A DNA stretch of 64,000 nt from Acanthosepion lycidas (GCA_963932145.1 OZ010616.1:56274392-56338391); one strand, 5' to 3'. Counted from the first letter of the stretch, positions 34,816 to 46,689 are shown. Numbers and translations: made by a program. The notes: generated by a model not told the origin, from the letters alone.

Positions 34816-35244
34816 GTCCAATGAAGTGTTAAAAGATGAAATGTGTCATGAAAAATTAATATTAATCAAATGAAAAAAAAATCTCATTTTGTCTTAAACA
34901 CCTGTAGACATAAATTGTGAACTTGACTAGTAGATAACTAATTTTGCCAAATTAAACAAAGCTTAAATTTTTTTACAGGAAGTTTGTTGCCTCATTGGGC
35001 AACTATGAAATAAGTAAATTATCAAGTGAATCTATGATGTAACTCACTGCTAGCAGTTATAATATTATGTCTTGCTTAAGCTACTTGCTATGATATCATC
35101 AATTCTTTCTCCTTGGCTAAATCCAACAGACTTCTACTGACTCACTTTGAGTTCTTTATTTAAGGCATCTTGCTTAGTTCATTTGTGTTACTGGGGATGT
35201 CTTATTTACTCCACAAGAATCTATAAAAGAAACAGATCACTAAC

Positions 35245-35309
35245 CTTATAATCATTGGATGGTTGAGTTCCTTTAGCACCTTGTACTAGGACCATATCCT
35301 TCATTCCTT
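35245..35309 (-). CDS. AtuA-like gene, exon e, 65 bp (residues 177-198)
   Basis: Acceptor ttctattacag, donor gttagtg. It completes Glu177 and encodes GMKDMVLVQGAKGTQPSNDYK, ending in phase 0. This matches the variable 'V.GA.G.P....LKV' segment of the family. It is separated from exon d by a 17-kb intron rich in repeats. Confidence 0.9.
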
Positions 35310-35394
35310 CTGTAATAGAAAATATTAGTCTAAATTATTTATCTAAAATTTTGCTAACTATGCTCTCCAGCATCACTTGGTTGCTTATTGTATT

Positions 35395-35582
35395 TTGCAA
35401 ACATTGATCTGAATCAGTAAAACAACTCCTAACAGGATGTTTACCTGATCACTACAATCTTAACCTGTTCAAAGCTCAGGTTAACTGTTATCTTTCACTC
35501 CTATACACACAAATGGCCTCCTAATGTAAATCTCTACTCCAGGCCTGTAAAATCTGTGAACCTTGCTGTAAAAAAAAAAATC
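35395..35582 (+). pseudogene. LINE 3' end, second family
   Basis: It includes 'actacaatcttaacctgttc' and the tail 'aaccttgctgtaaaaaaaaaa'. It starts about 85 bp from exon e. Confidence 0.7.
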
Positions 35583-35699
35583 CCACATCACATCTCATGT
35601 TTGTACTTGTGAGTTTTAAGAACTTTTTTCTTGGCCTAGGCAGTGAATTTGTGGCCTTACAATAAACTAAGTGAGATTCAGTAGCAATTTTTTACACCT

Positions 35700-36330
35700 T
35701 TAGAAAAGAGTTATTTAGTACTCTAAATTGTGGTGTAGACCAACCTTCTTGAAGTAAACTACTTTTACCTTCTTGAAAAGGTCCTCTAGACAATCATGTC
35801 ATAATATTGTTGATATATAGCAGTAAAGTTACTATGCAATTGGTTAGAATATGTTTTACGGTAGATGCCTCCTGACATGCTGTGCATTCAGGAGGACGTT
35901 CGTTTTTAGAAGAAATGAGTAAGAGATATAGGAGTGTCTTATTCTGATTCTTGATTGGGTGACTTCTTCATTCCAAGATAGTCTGAGACCATGATGTCAT
36001 TCTCCTAGAATGGGTTTAATTTTGTAAAGTTGGCTGTTTGGGTGGTAGTTCCATAACACTTGCCACTTGTTTAGAATCTATGAGTTTATAGTTGCTTTGA
36101 AATCTCTATAGGTGATATTTAAATTTAAAATGTTAATTATTAAGGATTCCTTTGCTGCCATATCAGCTTTTCCATTTCCACAGATGCTGATATGGCTAGG
36201 TATCCAATAGAAGACAAGTTTTCTTTTTCTTGTAGATGACATTCATGGTATAGGTAATACAAAAATATCTGAAAGATGTTTTCATATTCACTGAACAATG
36301 TTTTGAAATTTGATTTGGTAGCAGGATCAA
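35700..36330 (-). pseudogene. LINE RNase H / C-terminal domain remnant
   Basis: In reverse complement 36240-36130 reads VFYWIPSHISICGNGKADMA (RNase H end 'W.PSH.GI.GNE.AD.AAK'). 35960-35820 reads RIRHSYISYSFLLKNERPPE with CTACQEASTVKHILTNC ('R.GH..LTH.YLL....P.C..C.....T..HIL..C'). It is typical of I/R1-group LINEs with an RNase H. Frame-shifted, truncated. Confidence 0.8.
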
Positions 36331-36334
36331 AATG

Positions 36335-36890
36335 GAACTTTATGATAGTGTTTGGTTTGTTGTTGTTTTTTTTTTACGGTATATCAACCTCAATGGGTTG
36401 ATATTTAATGCCGACAAAGTTTTTATTGCTGGTAATATTTTGTTTTGTCAAAAATCTATTTCTGGTAATAATTTTTCCTTCAAAAAAGTATTACTGGTAA
36501 TATTTTTTTCCAAAAATATATTGCTGGTAATATTTTTTCAAAAACGTATTGTTGGTAATATTTTTTTTTCAAAAATGTATTGCTGGTAATAGTTTTTTTT
36601 TTCTTCAAAAATTTACTGCTGATAATAATTTTTTTTTTTACAAAGTATTCCTGGTATTAAAACCTATTTTTACCTCAGTTTTGGGGTTAACTATTAGTCC
36701 ATAGGTGGGACCCTAACAGGTTCTACCACCCCGGGTCAGCATGGACCTCGGAACACCAACAATTAAGAGGTGATTCCACACTCTTCAAAACCTCTTGATC
36801 AGAGGCCTTGCTGCTGGATGTAGTTTATCGTCTTACCCAGGACACGGATGTAGTTTATCATTATACCCAGGATGGTTATGATAGTATAGC
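36335..36890 (-). mobile_element. Tandem-array element (Helitron-associated type), copy 2
   Basis: Inverted relative of 29695-30290. 36795-36885 holds two copies of 'ggatgtagtttatcgtctta'-type 30-bp direct repeats and ccttgctgctg. 36420-36655 holds about seven 31-34-bp units 'tattgctggtaatattttt'. 36385-36415 forms a hairpin (atatcaacc-cattga-ggttgatat) next to aatgccgac. The array has fewer and more diverged units than copy 1. Confidence 0.8.
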
Positions 36891-36904
36891 AATATGATTT
36901 CTCA

Positions 36905-37155
36905 CACATCCTTAAAAGATGAATAGATAGATTCTTTTTCCTTTTAGCTCAATTTAATAAGTAGGGTTTCTCAGGAATATTGTCTTCAGCCCATCTTTGA
37001 GTAAATTTATTGACCAGGGATTTTCAGGAATCTTGTCTTGAGCCTACCTTTGAATTGTTAAACATAAAATTTTGTTAGTGTTTTTTACATAGCCATAAAA
37101 GTAGGTTATTTTGAAAGACTGACCACCCAAAACATGTTAGGGTGGTGGGTCCCCC
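36905..37155. repeat. ~245-bp direct repeat, left copy
   Basis: It shares 'agattctttttccttttaag', 'aacataaaattttgttagtg' and 'tttacatagc' with 38525-38770 in the same order. It could be an LTR pair of an unknown element, but no TG..CA boundaries are clear. Confidence 0.7.
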
Positions 37156-37159
37156 AGCC

Positions 37160-38520
37160 AGTATCTATATAATGAATCAAACAGTAAGTGAAGGGCTAGA
37201 CAGTGAATGTGTAGAGGTTTGTTTTCCATGTCCAGAACTTAGTGTGAAGTCAGTTAGAAAATGTTTGCTTTCTTGCAACAGAAGGAAGACATTGCTGACT
37301 GAGTGAGAAATCATATTTTTTTCTGTTATTTCCTGACCTAACAAGTGTCTTGAAAAAGCATTTGTTGCTTTTGTTTTGTTGACAGCAATCATGACCCTAA
37401 TATTGGCTATTGAGACAAATCTGTGGAACATAGTGAGTGTTGGTGTTTTTGCATACAGCAGGTCTTTGATGTCCTCACAACTAGTGCAGTGACATGCAGA
37501 ATTGCATTACCACAATAGAGCTGTTTATGGTCTCACCTGCAGATACTTTGGATTTCTCTGATGCTGTGGGTATTGCTATGGAAAATTTCTCAACAAATAG
37601 ATTTGTTTTATTTTTTATTGCAATACTTGATAAATATTCTCAGACGGTATCATTAAATAGCCATTTTCCTTGCCGCCAAAAGTTATATTCAGATTTATTT
37701 TTTTTAAATGTACACAAAACATAAATGTCCAAAAACATGACATTGTTTTATTTCACCAGCTGGAAAAGAGCTGAAGATTCAAAATGAAATCAGATATTTG
37801 TGTTTTCAAGAAATCTGCTAGTTGTCAAGCTTTCATTTGATAAAAATAAAATGTTAAGATCTGAATGGTCTGAAGTAATGAGCATAGCAAATGCTGATTG
37901 GCTGATAGATGACCAATAAACATTAGCCTTTATATACTGCTTCTTCAATTTTTTCATTTTCCAATGTTATTATAAGACCCTTCAACAGAGTTTAATTTTG
38001 CCCTCTCTCCTTCCACACATATATAATTATGAATTTTTATATATATGACAGCTTTCTGATGTTCTTCAAATTTTATTTTTAAAATCTGGCTAGTTTCATT
38101 CAACTTGCCCCAATTGCATGGGATGTTGTGTTCTCAGTTCTTGATATTTTCTTACAGCAAAAGTTTTGCTTTGATGAGGTATCTGCATAGAGTGGGATCA
38201 TTTTAGGTTTATTTTATCTGTAAAGGAATGTTACATGGTTAGATGTCCAAGATACAATAGATACCCAAGGGAGGCCAGAGAGTATAGTGGCTAAAACAGA
38301 GTAGTAAAAAATCCAATAAAGAAAAGGAAATTGGTTTGACTGAAACAAAATAAAATTATATTATTAAATATATAAAGCTATAAAAAATAGACTAGTTGTA
38401 TATTTATTTTGAAAAAGTGTGTCAATACTAAAAATTAATGTTATCTCATTTTTATAGGCAACAATATGTTTTTTAATTTTCCATCACAAAATAAATTGGA
38501 AGCTTTTGTTGCAATGCAAT
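37160..38520. other. Interior between the direct repeats
   Basis: No RT, transposase or other recognisable protein. 37885-37940 has ctgattggctga, gaccaataaac and tttatatactgc, i.e. CCAAT-like boxes before a TATA-like box, as in a pol II promoter. A similar layout is at 51945-52035. The small frames at 37177-37431 and 37494-37724 have no known motif. Confidence 0.4.
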
Positions 38521-38524
38521 TTCT

Positions 38525-38770
38525 CGGGAGATGAATGGAGAGATTCTTTTTCCTTTTAAGTCAATTTAATGACCAGAGTTTCTCAGGAATCTTGTATCCA
38601 TCCAATTTTCAAATAAATTTAATGACCAGGATTTTTCAGAAATCCTGTCTCCAGCCTGCCTTTGAATGAGCAAACATAAAATTTTGTTAGTGATTTTACA
38701 TAGCTGTAAATGTAGAGTCTTTAAAAAAAACAACTGATCACCCAAGAGCTGTCTGGGTGGTCCCCTTTTC
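38525..38770. repeat. ~245-bp direct repeat, right copy
   Basis: Partner of 36905-37155, about 85% alike by eye. Confidence 0.7.
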
Positions 38771-38779
38771 TGAGATTAC

Positions 38780-39345
38780 CTTCCCAGGCTGATAACATCA
38801 AGAAGTCACCTTCCTAACAAATTGACCTTGGTGAGGTTTGAACTTGAGTCAAATGGTGGGAAAGAAAATATTTTAACTAATTGACCATACTGCCATCCAA
38901 TGACACACAATAAATGTAGTTGAAAAAAGCTTTCATTACATGAGCTTTAATTTTAAATTTTTTTCTGAATCATTTGTTCTAATACTTTGACAAAGAAATA
39001 ATTACAAAAATTAAAATTAACTTATTTCATTTGGAAATTACAAAAGTAAAAATAAAAACTTATAAAAATCCTATAAATTAACATATTTTATTATAATTAT
39101 CAAGTAAAAATATTTTTCCCAAACCAAAAGTAACACCTTATGAAAATAACAACAGAAATCTAATCTATAGTTATGCTAGCAATTTTTATACTAAGACATA
39201 TCATAAAGTATGTGGGTAAAGAATATAAGTGGCTTATTCAAGAGAAATAAGTGTTATTGCTGTGGGTTCGCCAGAAGAACAGAGAAACCATGAGTTAATA
39301 GCAGAGAAATCAGAGTTTTGTGAGAGTGAATTATTAAAGTAATTT
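38780..39345. other. No gene recognised
   Basis: AT-rich intron DNA. Confidence 0.5.
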
Positions 39346-39350
39346 AATTA

Positions 39351-39744
39351 GGGTTGCCAATTCCCTAAAATGAAAATATGGAATTATGTGGTGACGATTT
39401 CCTAACCAGGGAGCTGCAGACCCTGTGGACAGGTTCTCAAACAGGGATCCACAGACTTGTAAAGCTGAATTAAATATGTTTGATATTTTTGAGTGATAGG
39501 AATTGTAAAATTGAAAGAGAGGAGGACAGAGAGGGGAAGGCAAGTTTTGCATGTATTATTATCATCATTCATGTTTATTAAGTACATCTTAAAAAAATAG
39601 GAACATTAATGTGTAATATTTAAAAAGAACCATTGATTCTTAAAAGGTGAAACAAAAACATGTCCTACATCATTAATTCTAGATATGCAGTTTGGCATAA
39701 GAAATGCAGAGAAATTCCACATTTTTCAAGACAATTGGTAACCC
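39351..39744. mobile_element. 394-bp MITE candidate with ~35-bp inverted ends and TA flanks
   Basis: The left end gggttgccaattccctaaaa and right end (reverse complement) gggttaccaattgtcttgaa are followed on both sides by similar A-rich sequence ending near ggaatt. The dinucleotide TA flanks both ends (39349-39350, 39745-39746). The interior may contain a later insertion at 39400-39540. No transposase. Confidence 0.55.
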
Positions 39745-39929
39745 TAAATATAATGGATGTAGTTGTTGAAAGGGTGACCGTAATTGCATGCAAATTTTGG
39801 CATTGTTCTTGCTGTAACCTGCTTATCTTTGCAGAATATATGCAAAAGAATTCACTAACTCCTTTATCTTATTATTTCAAACATTATTTTTAGTGGATAC
39901 CCTTGTTTGAATAGACACCACTTTTTTAA

Positions 39930-40095
39930 AACAGTATGTATTACATAGATTATTTATATTGTTGGTACTGTTGCCCACATCTTTATTGTCATTTATGTTT
40001 AGCCATTGTATGCCCTGGCCTTCTTGGAATCATCATGAATATGGCAATAAAGATGAAGACAATAGTGTAAATAATGTAAATAATTACAATACCTC
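39930..40095. mobile_element. Inverted-arm element, minimal copy
   Basis: The two arms are nearly back to back (gttgcccacatctttattgt at the left; aataaagatgaagacaatag at the right) with almost no core. It is a deletion derivative of the family at 31135. Confidence 0.65.
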
Positions 40096-40499
40096 ATCAC
40101 AAAAATATAGACAAAGTATTATTACATTTACTGGTCTGCAAACTTCAGAAGACTTCATAAAGGAAATGTGTTTTTTGGCAGAGTTCAAACCACTACCCCA
40201 CTTTGTAGGAGAAACCACTGTCTGATTTGGTGTGCTCTAGACCACTCAGCCACAGAAAACACCAGAGCCCAACAAGGTTCTATTTACTCTTTTAAAGAAT
40301 ACATGTCCCTTCATTCAGATCTTGAAAGACCATATCTGTTTGAATTTGTATCCAAAACATAAATAAAGCAATTTCTAAATAATTAATGGATTTATTTTTA
40401 ATCCAGTATTTTTTATTGTCAGCTGTTATTTTTAGTGAATACCTGTGTTTTTATAAATTCACCATTTTTTAAACAGAAAGGTGCAGCAGCAACTATATT

Positions 40500-40925
40500 T
40501 CCTGAGAATTCTCAAAAAAAAAAAAAAAAATTACAAAATGAGCTGCTCATAACCTTCTACTGTTATCTACATTACTATTTGGTCTTCCAACTCATCAGCA
40601 GTGGACAAAAATGCCATTGAAAAATTTATAGATGTTGCTCAGAAAATAATTGGCTATATGTAGCCCTTCTTGGAGGATATTTCTAATTTTGAAGATCAGG
40701 AAAATATGAAAGAAAGCACACATCCCAGATACCAATTGTTACTCCTAGGGTGATGTTTTAGTTCTATTAGTTCTAAGACAAAGTACCTGAAGAATATCTT
40801 TTATTCTTGGACCCTGCATAAAATGGATGCTTCTGCATGCTGACAATTTTCATTGTAATTTAAACATTATTACTTTTCTTCGTTCAATGCTGTGAATATG
40901 TTTCTTTTCATTTGTGTTGTGTTAT
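40500..40925. other. No gene recognised
   Basis: Starts with an A17 run. Nothing identifiable. Confidence 0.45.
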
Positions 40926-40929
40926 TTAT

Positions 40930-42180
40930 TTTTTTTAATCATTTCACCCAAGCAATGCAACAAAGCCACTAAGATTACTAATTATGAAAGAATATAGAAA
41001 AACGAAAATCATTGTTAAGTTCTGTGAACAATAAAAGAGCAGAAATTAAGAAGACAAGATAATGATTGAGACTGAATTTAGATTTTTGAAGATCAAACTT
41101 AACTGGAAAGCAAGGAGTCAGAAGACTGTTCCACAAGTGCAAAGTGTGAGCAAAGAAACTGTTAGCATGAAACTTATAGTTACATTTAGCAATTTCAACT
41201 GTAAAGTGATGAAAACTTGCTGTCAATCTAGTACTATGCTTAAATTCATAGAGTCTAGGTACTGTAGAGGAAAGTTAATCAGTACAATTACCATGAATCT
41301 ATTTATAGAAAGTCACAGGGAAACTACATTACTGTGGTGAGAAAGTGACTAAAGTGGAGATGCCAGATCAAGACTAATGATATTGCAGATTCTTCTTTGG
41401 ATTTTATCAAAGATCTCTATATAGCAAGAGCATCAGACCTTATGTAGCAGTAACATTCAAAGAATAAATATTTTAGATAGATTCAGGCAAGAAAAATTGT
41501 CTAATACAACACAGTGAACCAACTTTCCTAGCAGCAGACCTAGAACTTGATTCAATATAATTTTTTCACTTTATGTCAGCAGAAACCATTAGCCAGAGAA
41601 GGTATGATGAGTCACTGTCTTGGAGGTTAGCATCATCTATGCTGATAGAAGGCAAAAACGAATAAAAGAGAGCAGTTTCATCTTGAGGGTATTAAAATTA
41701 ACAAGCCATTCCTTACTCCAGTTAACAACAGATTGTGGGTCATTTTTTTGAGGTTTTGGGGTCTTTCATTTTGCAGTTTGGTAAAAAAGACTGAATCAGT
41801 TCAAAAATTAATTCAGAAATATTCAGAAATATCATAACCTTTCAACTTGTGAAGAAGATCAGTATACCAAACCCTATAAAATGTCTTTGAGAGCTCCAAA
41901 ACAACAGTCCAAACCTCACCATAGAGCCTGAATGACTCTTTTAGCAATAACCATTAATATATCAGCAGCTAACTTACAGATGTAAAAGCCATATTGCTTA
42001 TCTGAAAGAAGACCCTGCAAGGTGAGTTGCTTAATCAATTCAAAGTTGATTAGATTACTTTGACAAAAAGAGGTAGAAGGCTAATAGGCTAATAGTTAGA
42101 AAGATCAAACTGTTTACCTGAGTTCTAAGATTGGAATTACAGAAGAGGATTTCCAATAAGCAGGAAAGCAAAAAACAGCA
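40930..42180 (-). pseudogene. Jockey-like LINE, RT middle to 3' end
   Basis: Longest copy of the family (about 1.25 kb). From 42180 down: pieces such as CFPAYWKSSSVIPIL, SNLINFELIKQ, LLSDKQYGFYICKLAADILM (RT blocks 'F...QYGFR..RST.DLL') and CCFGAL at 41880. The C-terminal domain and the 3' tail follow at 40930-40970. Several stops and frameshifts make it inactive. The small open frames at 40978-41340 belong to it. Confidence 0.85.
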
Positions 42181-42189
42181 AGGCATTTA

Positions 42190-42820
42190 TCATAGTTATG
42201 TTTTTGTCTCTGTGTGAGTGTTGGTGCCCCTGTGGACTGCTGTCCATTTTCATTATGCATTGCACAGAGATGAAAGGAATAAATGGCTAGATGTAACCAT
42301 AAGTTCGGTGCTAATAGTTTCTTTTCTCACACTTCTTGATTGTGGAACTCATTTCCAGCTTCTGGCTCAAAAAAATAAATAAATTACATCTGCAGACTTA
42401 ATCATATTGATATTATTAAACCATTTATCTAAATTTTGCTCAGTTCATTCTTGTTCATTATATTTAAATAATCATTCCTCTATTCTAAAAACATGTTCAA
42501 CTGCTACTTTACATACCAGATTCAAATATAAACAAGAATCAGATATTGCAGAAACATCTTTCAAAAATTATTTACCGATATAAATCAATTTATTGATATA
42601 CATCATTCCCCAAACAAAAATAATATAAACAACCTGCCAAAAAAAAGTCATTGATGCAGACCTGTTTACTCTGTTGAATCTTGATTACATTCGATCAGAG
42701 AAAGATGGCAGAAATAAACAGCAGTTTATTTTTTAAGAAAATATTTTGTAGGATATTAGAATACCTAAAAGAGTAAAATAATAGAATATTTTAAATTTAA
42801 TAAGTATATGTAGGAATACA
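42190..42820. other. No gene; one short LINE-like trace
   Basis: 42280-42365 contains 'atggctagatgtaaccataa' and 'tgtggaactcatttccagct', a trace of the jockey-like LINE C-terminus in plus orientation. The rest is AT-rich. Confidence 0.45.
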
Positions 42821-42824
42821 AAAG

Positions 42825-43480
42825 GCGATCTCCCTTTGGTGGAAATAAGTCATGTGGGTCATGTGACGGCTGCTTAATGACATCGCTTCATACAGTGACA
42901 ATAGTGACAGTCAAATTCACTTCGTTTACAGCAGCTAAACTGTAAGGTTGCTTTCTTTAGCTCAACACCCCCATGACCCAAGCAAAGGCTAAATCTGCCC
43001 TAACCATGGCTTACAAGTCCATGGTACTATTTTCCTTTGGGAATATATCTTTTACAGATATAGAAAGAAACTCCAGTTTGCAGTCCTCAATTTGGGAAAA
43101 CCAAAGACTCAGCTGTTTCCTGTTCATGGAATAAGTCTTCGCTTGAGACATAGATGAATCTGGCCCATTTTAATCTGGAGTCCTAAAAATGACTTCTCCA
43201 GACACAGGAGTATCTCCATATTATATGTAAGACCTTTTGTTTCTTCTTACACTTTGTTTTGCTGTGTAGATATATGTGATGTAATTTATCTGCCTGGAAC
43301 ATGTCTATATATGTATATATAGTTTTGTGTATGTCTTAGTGATATAAAAGTTTCTCTAGGAACAAAGCATGTTTGCCATTCCTTTTTCTTTCAGTCATTC
43401 TGATCCATCTATGAATTACAGCAGCTATAATAATGCCCATAATGGGGAAAATAAATGGGAGAATAAATCTTTCTTCCATA
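42825..43480. repeat. ~700-bp dispersed repeat, copy 2
   Basis: Same orientation and block order as 20940-21655, roughly 80% alike by eye. Confidence 0.7.
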
Positions 43481-43849
43481 TTTTTTATGACATATATTTT
43501 ATATGATTTTAAAATGTTTATTTTTTTTTAATTTTTTGATTAAATTTGTATATTTTGCATCTTGTTTGATAGTGATTAAATAAAATTCATGACTTATTTC
43601 AAATGTTCATTTGTTTTTATCACACTGGATTCTACTCCTTAAAATAAAGAAACATTTTAATGGTAATATATTTTCAAAATTAAAATATAACTTATTTCAC
43701 TGCTTATAAATTTAATATTACTTTTATTAAATTAAATAAAAATATTACACTTTCTCTATGACATTCATTCACAAGCCAAAATTTAATCAATGCAGTTAAA
43801 TAAAAAAAGTTAAAATAATGTATTTCTTAACTCTTTACATTAAAAAAAT

Positions 43850-44265
43850 ATCATTTCACCCAAGCAAGGCAATAAAGCCACTAAGATGCAAGTAGCTACC
43901 AAATGTGAAAGAATATGAGAAAAAGAAAAACATTATTAAAGCAAGAAAACAATAAAAAAAAACCATAAATAAAGAAAACAGAAGATAGTGATTGACATTG
44001 CATTTAAATTTTTGAAGAACAAAGTTGACTGGGAAACAAGGAGCCAGAAGATGAGTTCTAAAAGTGAAATGTGCAAGAAAAGAAACTGTTAACATAGAAC
44101 TTACGGTTACATCTAGCAATTTCAGCTGTAAAACGATGAGACCAAGTTGCCAATCTAGTACTGCATTTAAATTTGTAAAGTTGAGGTACCAAAGAGAAAA
44201 ATTACTGCAAAACTTTTTTTTAATATTTGAGAACATTAATTTTATACATGTAAACACAAAAATAG
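43850..44265 (-). pseudogene. Jockey-like LINE 3' end
   Basis: The 133-codon minus frame contains LDWQLGLIVLQLKLLDVTV and HLLAPCFPVNFVLQKFKCNV, matching the family end 'R..AR.H.F...L.R......F....LWNSL...CFP...NLQKFK..VN' after frame changes. The 3' tail is at 43855-43890. Confidence 0.75.
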
Positions 44266-44289
44266 ATAACTTCAGTTTGAATTTCTAGG

Positions 44290-44775
44290 ATAAGGAGTTA
44301 TAATTATTTGCACTATTTACACAAGGACTATTTTCTTCAACTTTGTTGGTATTATCAGAACATTTTGGCTATTTTGTCCTCTGAGATTCATCAGGTATAC
44401 ATCAATCCAGGTAACATCCACAGAAAATCCTTTGCAAAGAATTGTTCTATGGGACAATAGCTTAGTAGGTTAAAGCATTGGTTCATGATTTGGGTGACAT
44501 AGTAATTATGAGTTCAATCCCTGGGTCAGGCAATTTGTACTTGAACTTGGTGGAAACAGGGTGAGAAATAATTGAGTAATATTAAAAATATGAACTATAT
44601 GAGATATCTCCAGACATGGTCAGTGAAAAAAGAAGAGTCTACTATCATAGATTAAATAAAAGATTAAGTTTGCAATTCCCTGTAAGTCATGCATACACCT
44701 GATGAAGGCTGGAGGACAAAAAAGCTGAAACAATATAATAACAACAATAAAGATGGCAATAGTCTCTATGTAAAT
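44290..44775. mobile_element. Inverted-arm element with tRNA-like core, copy 4
   Basis: Left arm 44305-44425. Plus-strand tRNA-like core 44455-44530 (gacaatagcttagtaggtta as A box; gagttcaatccctgg as B box). Right arm 44630-44775, ending aagatggcaatagtctctat. This copy best shows the tRNA-like segment. Confidence 0.7.
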
Positions 44776-45109
44776 ATTGTAAATACAAAAATATTTTTTT
44801 TTATCTTCACTAAATAATAATTTTAACTTAAAAAATCTAATTACACTTTTTTTTCCGAGCTTTGAAAAAAAATCTGCTAATTGTGAAAGAAAATTTAAGC
44901 TATAAAAATTAATATTTAACAATCTTGGTGTGCTTGTTGCAATACTTTGAAAGTTTTAAAATTTTTTAACAAAAATTATTTATTATAACTAAAAATGATG
45001 AAAGCCCCACATCAGTTAAAGTAGGACAAAAACTCCTTTAAACTTTCTCATTGTTATTACCTGACCTCATATTCTACTTACACATTTTTAAAGCTTAACA
45101 ATTTTTTAT

Positions 45110-45330
45110 TTATTTTTTTATAATAGTATTCACCTTGTACAAGGCCCTGGGGTTACTTGAGTTAGGGGGTCACAGAGTAAGAGGTACAGCTTATGCAGAT
45201 ATGTTAACTCTAGACTTAAACAAGTTAAGATTGCAGTGATCAGGGAAACAGTCTCTTGGAAGTCAGTTTCACAGGGCATTAACTTCTGGGAAGAATCTGC
45301 TTGAGTAGAACTTACATCTCACCAGTCCAG
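45110..45330 (-). pseudogene. LINE 3' end, second family
   Basis: The reverse complement reads 'actacaat'-type cactgcaatcttaacttgtt and 'gccctgtgaaactgacttcc', ending aaggtgaatactattataaa. Inverted relative of 32555 and 47560. Confidence 0.7.
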
Positions 45331-45334
45331 CTTA

Positions 45335-46175
45335 GAAAACAACAATGATAATTTTGAAGAAATAACTTTGAACTCCTCAATTCACTCCATGAAACTTCAA
45401 AACCTCACTTAAACTAAATTTGGGCCGAAATTTCAATTCAGACCAAAAATTGAGTTCTTCAAATTGAAAACTCTCATGGAACTTCAATTGAGTTCTTCAA
45501 ATCACATACTCTGCAGAACTTCAAACCCATATGTCATGAAACTTTTCCCTTTTAACTCTGATTTCTTAGCATTTTGAAGAAAAAAAAACTGATTTCCTCA
45601 ATTCATAATTTTGGAGAGATCTTAAATTGAATTTGAAACCAAAAAATTTATATTCACAAAGCTTTTGTGTTACTTTAAGCTCAATATAAATTAAAAACTT
45701 TTAAAATCTCTAATTTTTTTCAGTTATTTTAAAATTTGAATTTTTAACTGTTCCTGCCTCACTTGGACATAAATCTCAATGCTGGATGTTCAAGAACTAA
45801 AAGAAGAGAAGATTTTCAATCCCAAGATCACTCTGATTCCAAAATGGTATAATATGTCTATGTAGAGCAAGTATGGTTCAATTTAGAAGGATTTCTGACA
45901 GACAGAATTTGCTGTTTATTTTAGATTACTGCTGTCAGTTTCTTTTTAAAAGACTATAAAATAAAAAGAGATAAATGATTCCTTGCTGAAAACATTTTAA
46001 AAAAATGGTATAAATCAAAGATGTTATAAAAAAACAAACAAAAAGTTTCTTCATTTTGTATAATCCATTCCTTATTGTAATTGTTAATTCTTTTGATAAT
46101 AAGTTATATATACCATAATATCCAGGCCACAAGCTAGACATGTTTTAAATTTTTATTATAGGTTTAATTTTCTTT
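45335..46175. other. No gene; loosely periodic 'gaacttcaa' stretch
   Basis: 45360-45560 repeats variants of 'catggaacttcaattgag' with irregular spacing, a decayed simple repeat. The rest is AT-rich. Confidence 0.5.
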
Positions 46176-46179
46176 TATA

Positions 46180-46500
46180 ATAAAGCAGATTGGAGTAATG
46201 GATAGCAAGATTGAGGAGTGGGAGAGCCGAGTTCAAATTCCACTCAGATCCATTACTTTCACTTATGTGCTAATGCCCTTGGGAAAGGTATGAATCCTCT
46301 TCTTCTCCCCCCAGCTATGGCTAAATAGCAGGACAAACTGGGTTCTATAACCTTGGGTGGCAACTGGTCTAGGAGAAGGAAAAACTCTGAATTCAAAACT
46401 GACCTGGAGAGGGTCAGGTTATCTTGCCCAAGAAATACCAATTCTACATATGGTACCCCTATGATCCTACAGGTCACTGCATAAAAAAAAAAATTGTGAA
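46180..46500 (+). mobile_element. tRNA-headed SINE, same body family as 29105
   Basis: It begins 'ggagtaatggatagcaagat' with B-box gagttcaaattcc, then 'cccttgggaaaggtatgaat', 'taaatagcaggacaaactgg' and an A-rich end at 46481-46491. Confidence 0.75.
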
Positions 46501-46602
46501 TCAATACTCCTTAACCTTCAGCACTGATATAAAAAAGATGAATATTTATAGCTTATATCACGGGGATATTACTGGACTAATCAGTAGGTATGATAAGTTT
46601 TA

Positions 46603-46651
<49 letters not shown>
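46603..46651. repeat. (CT)n(AT)n microsatellite
   Basis: Compound tract as at 3203-3261. Confidence 0.95.
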
Positions 46652-46652
<1 letters not shown>

Positions 46653-46689
46653 TTCAAGTAAGTATTTGTTAATCATCATCAGGTCAAGA

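Noticed and set aside
44714..44740. Third hammerhead (ctgatgaaggctgg...gctgaaac) in the inverted-arm elements
   Set aside because: CTGATGA and GAAAC are present, but stem II would need a long unpaired loop and the base before cleavage would be G; other copies do not keep the boxes.
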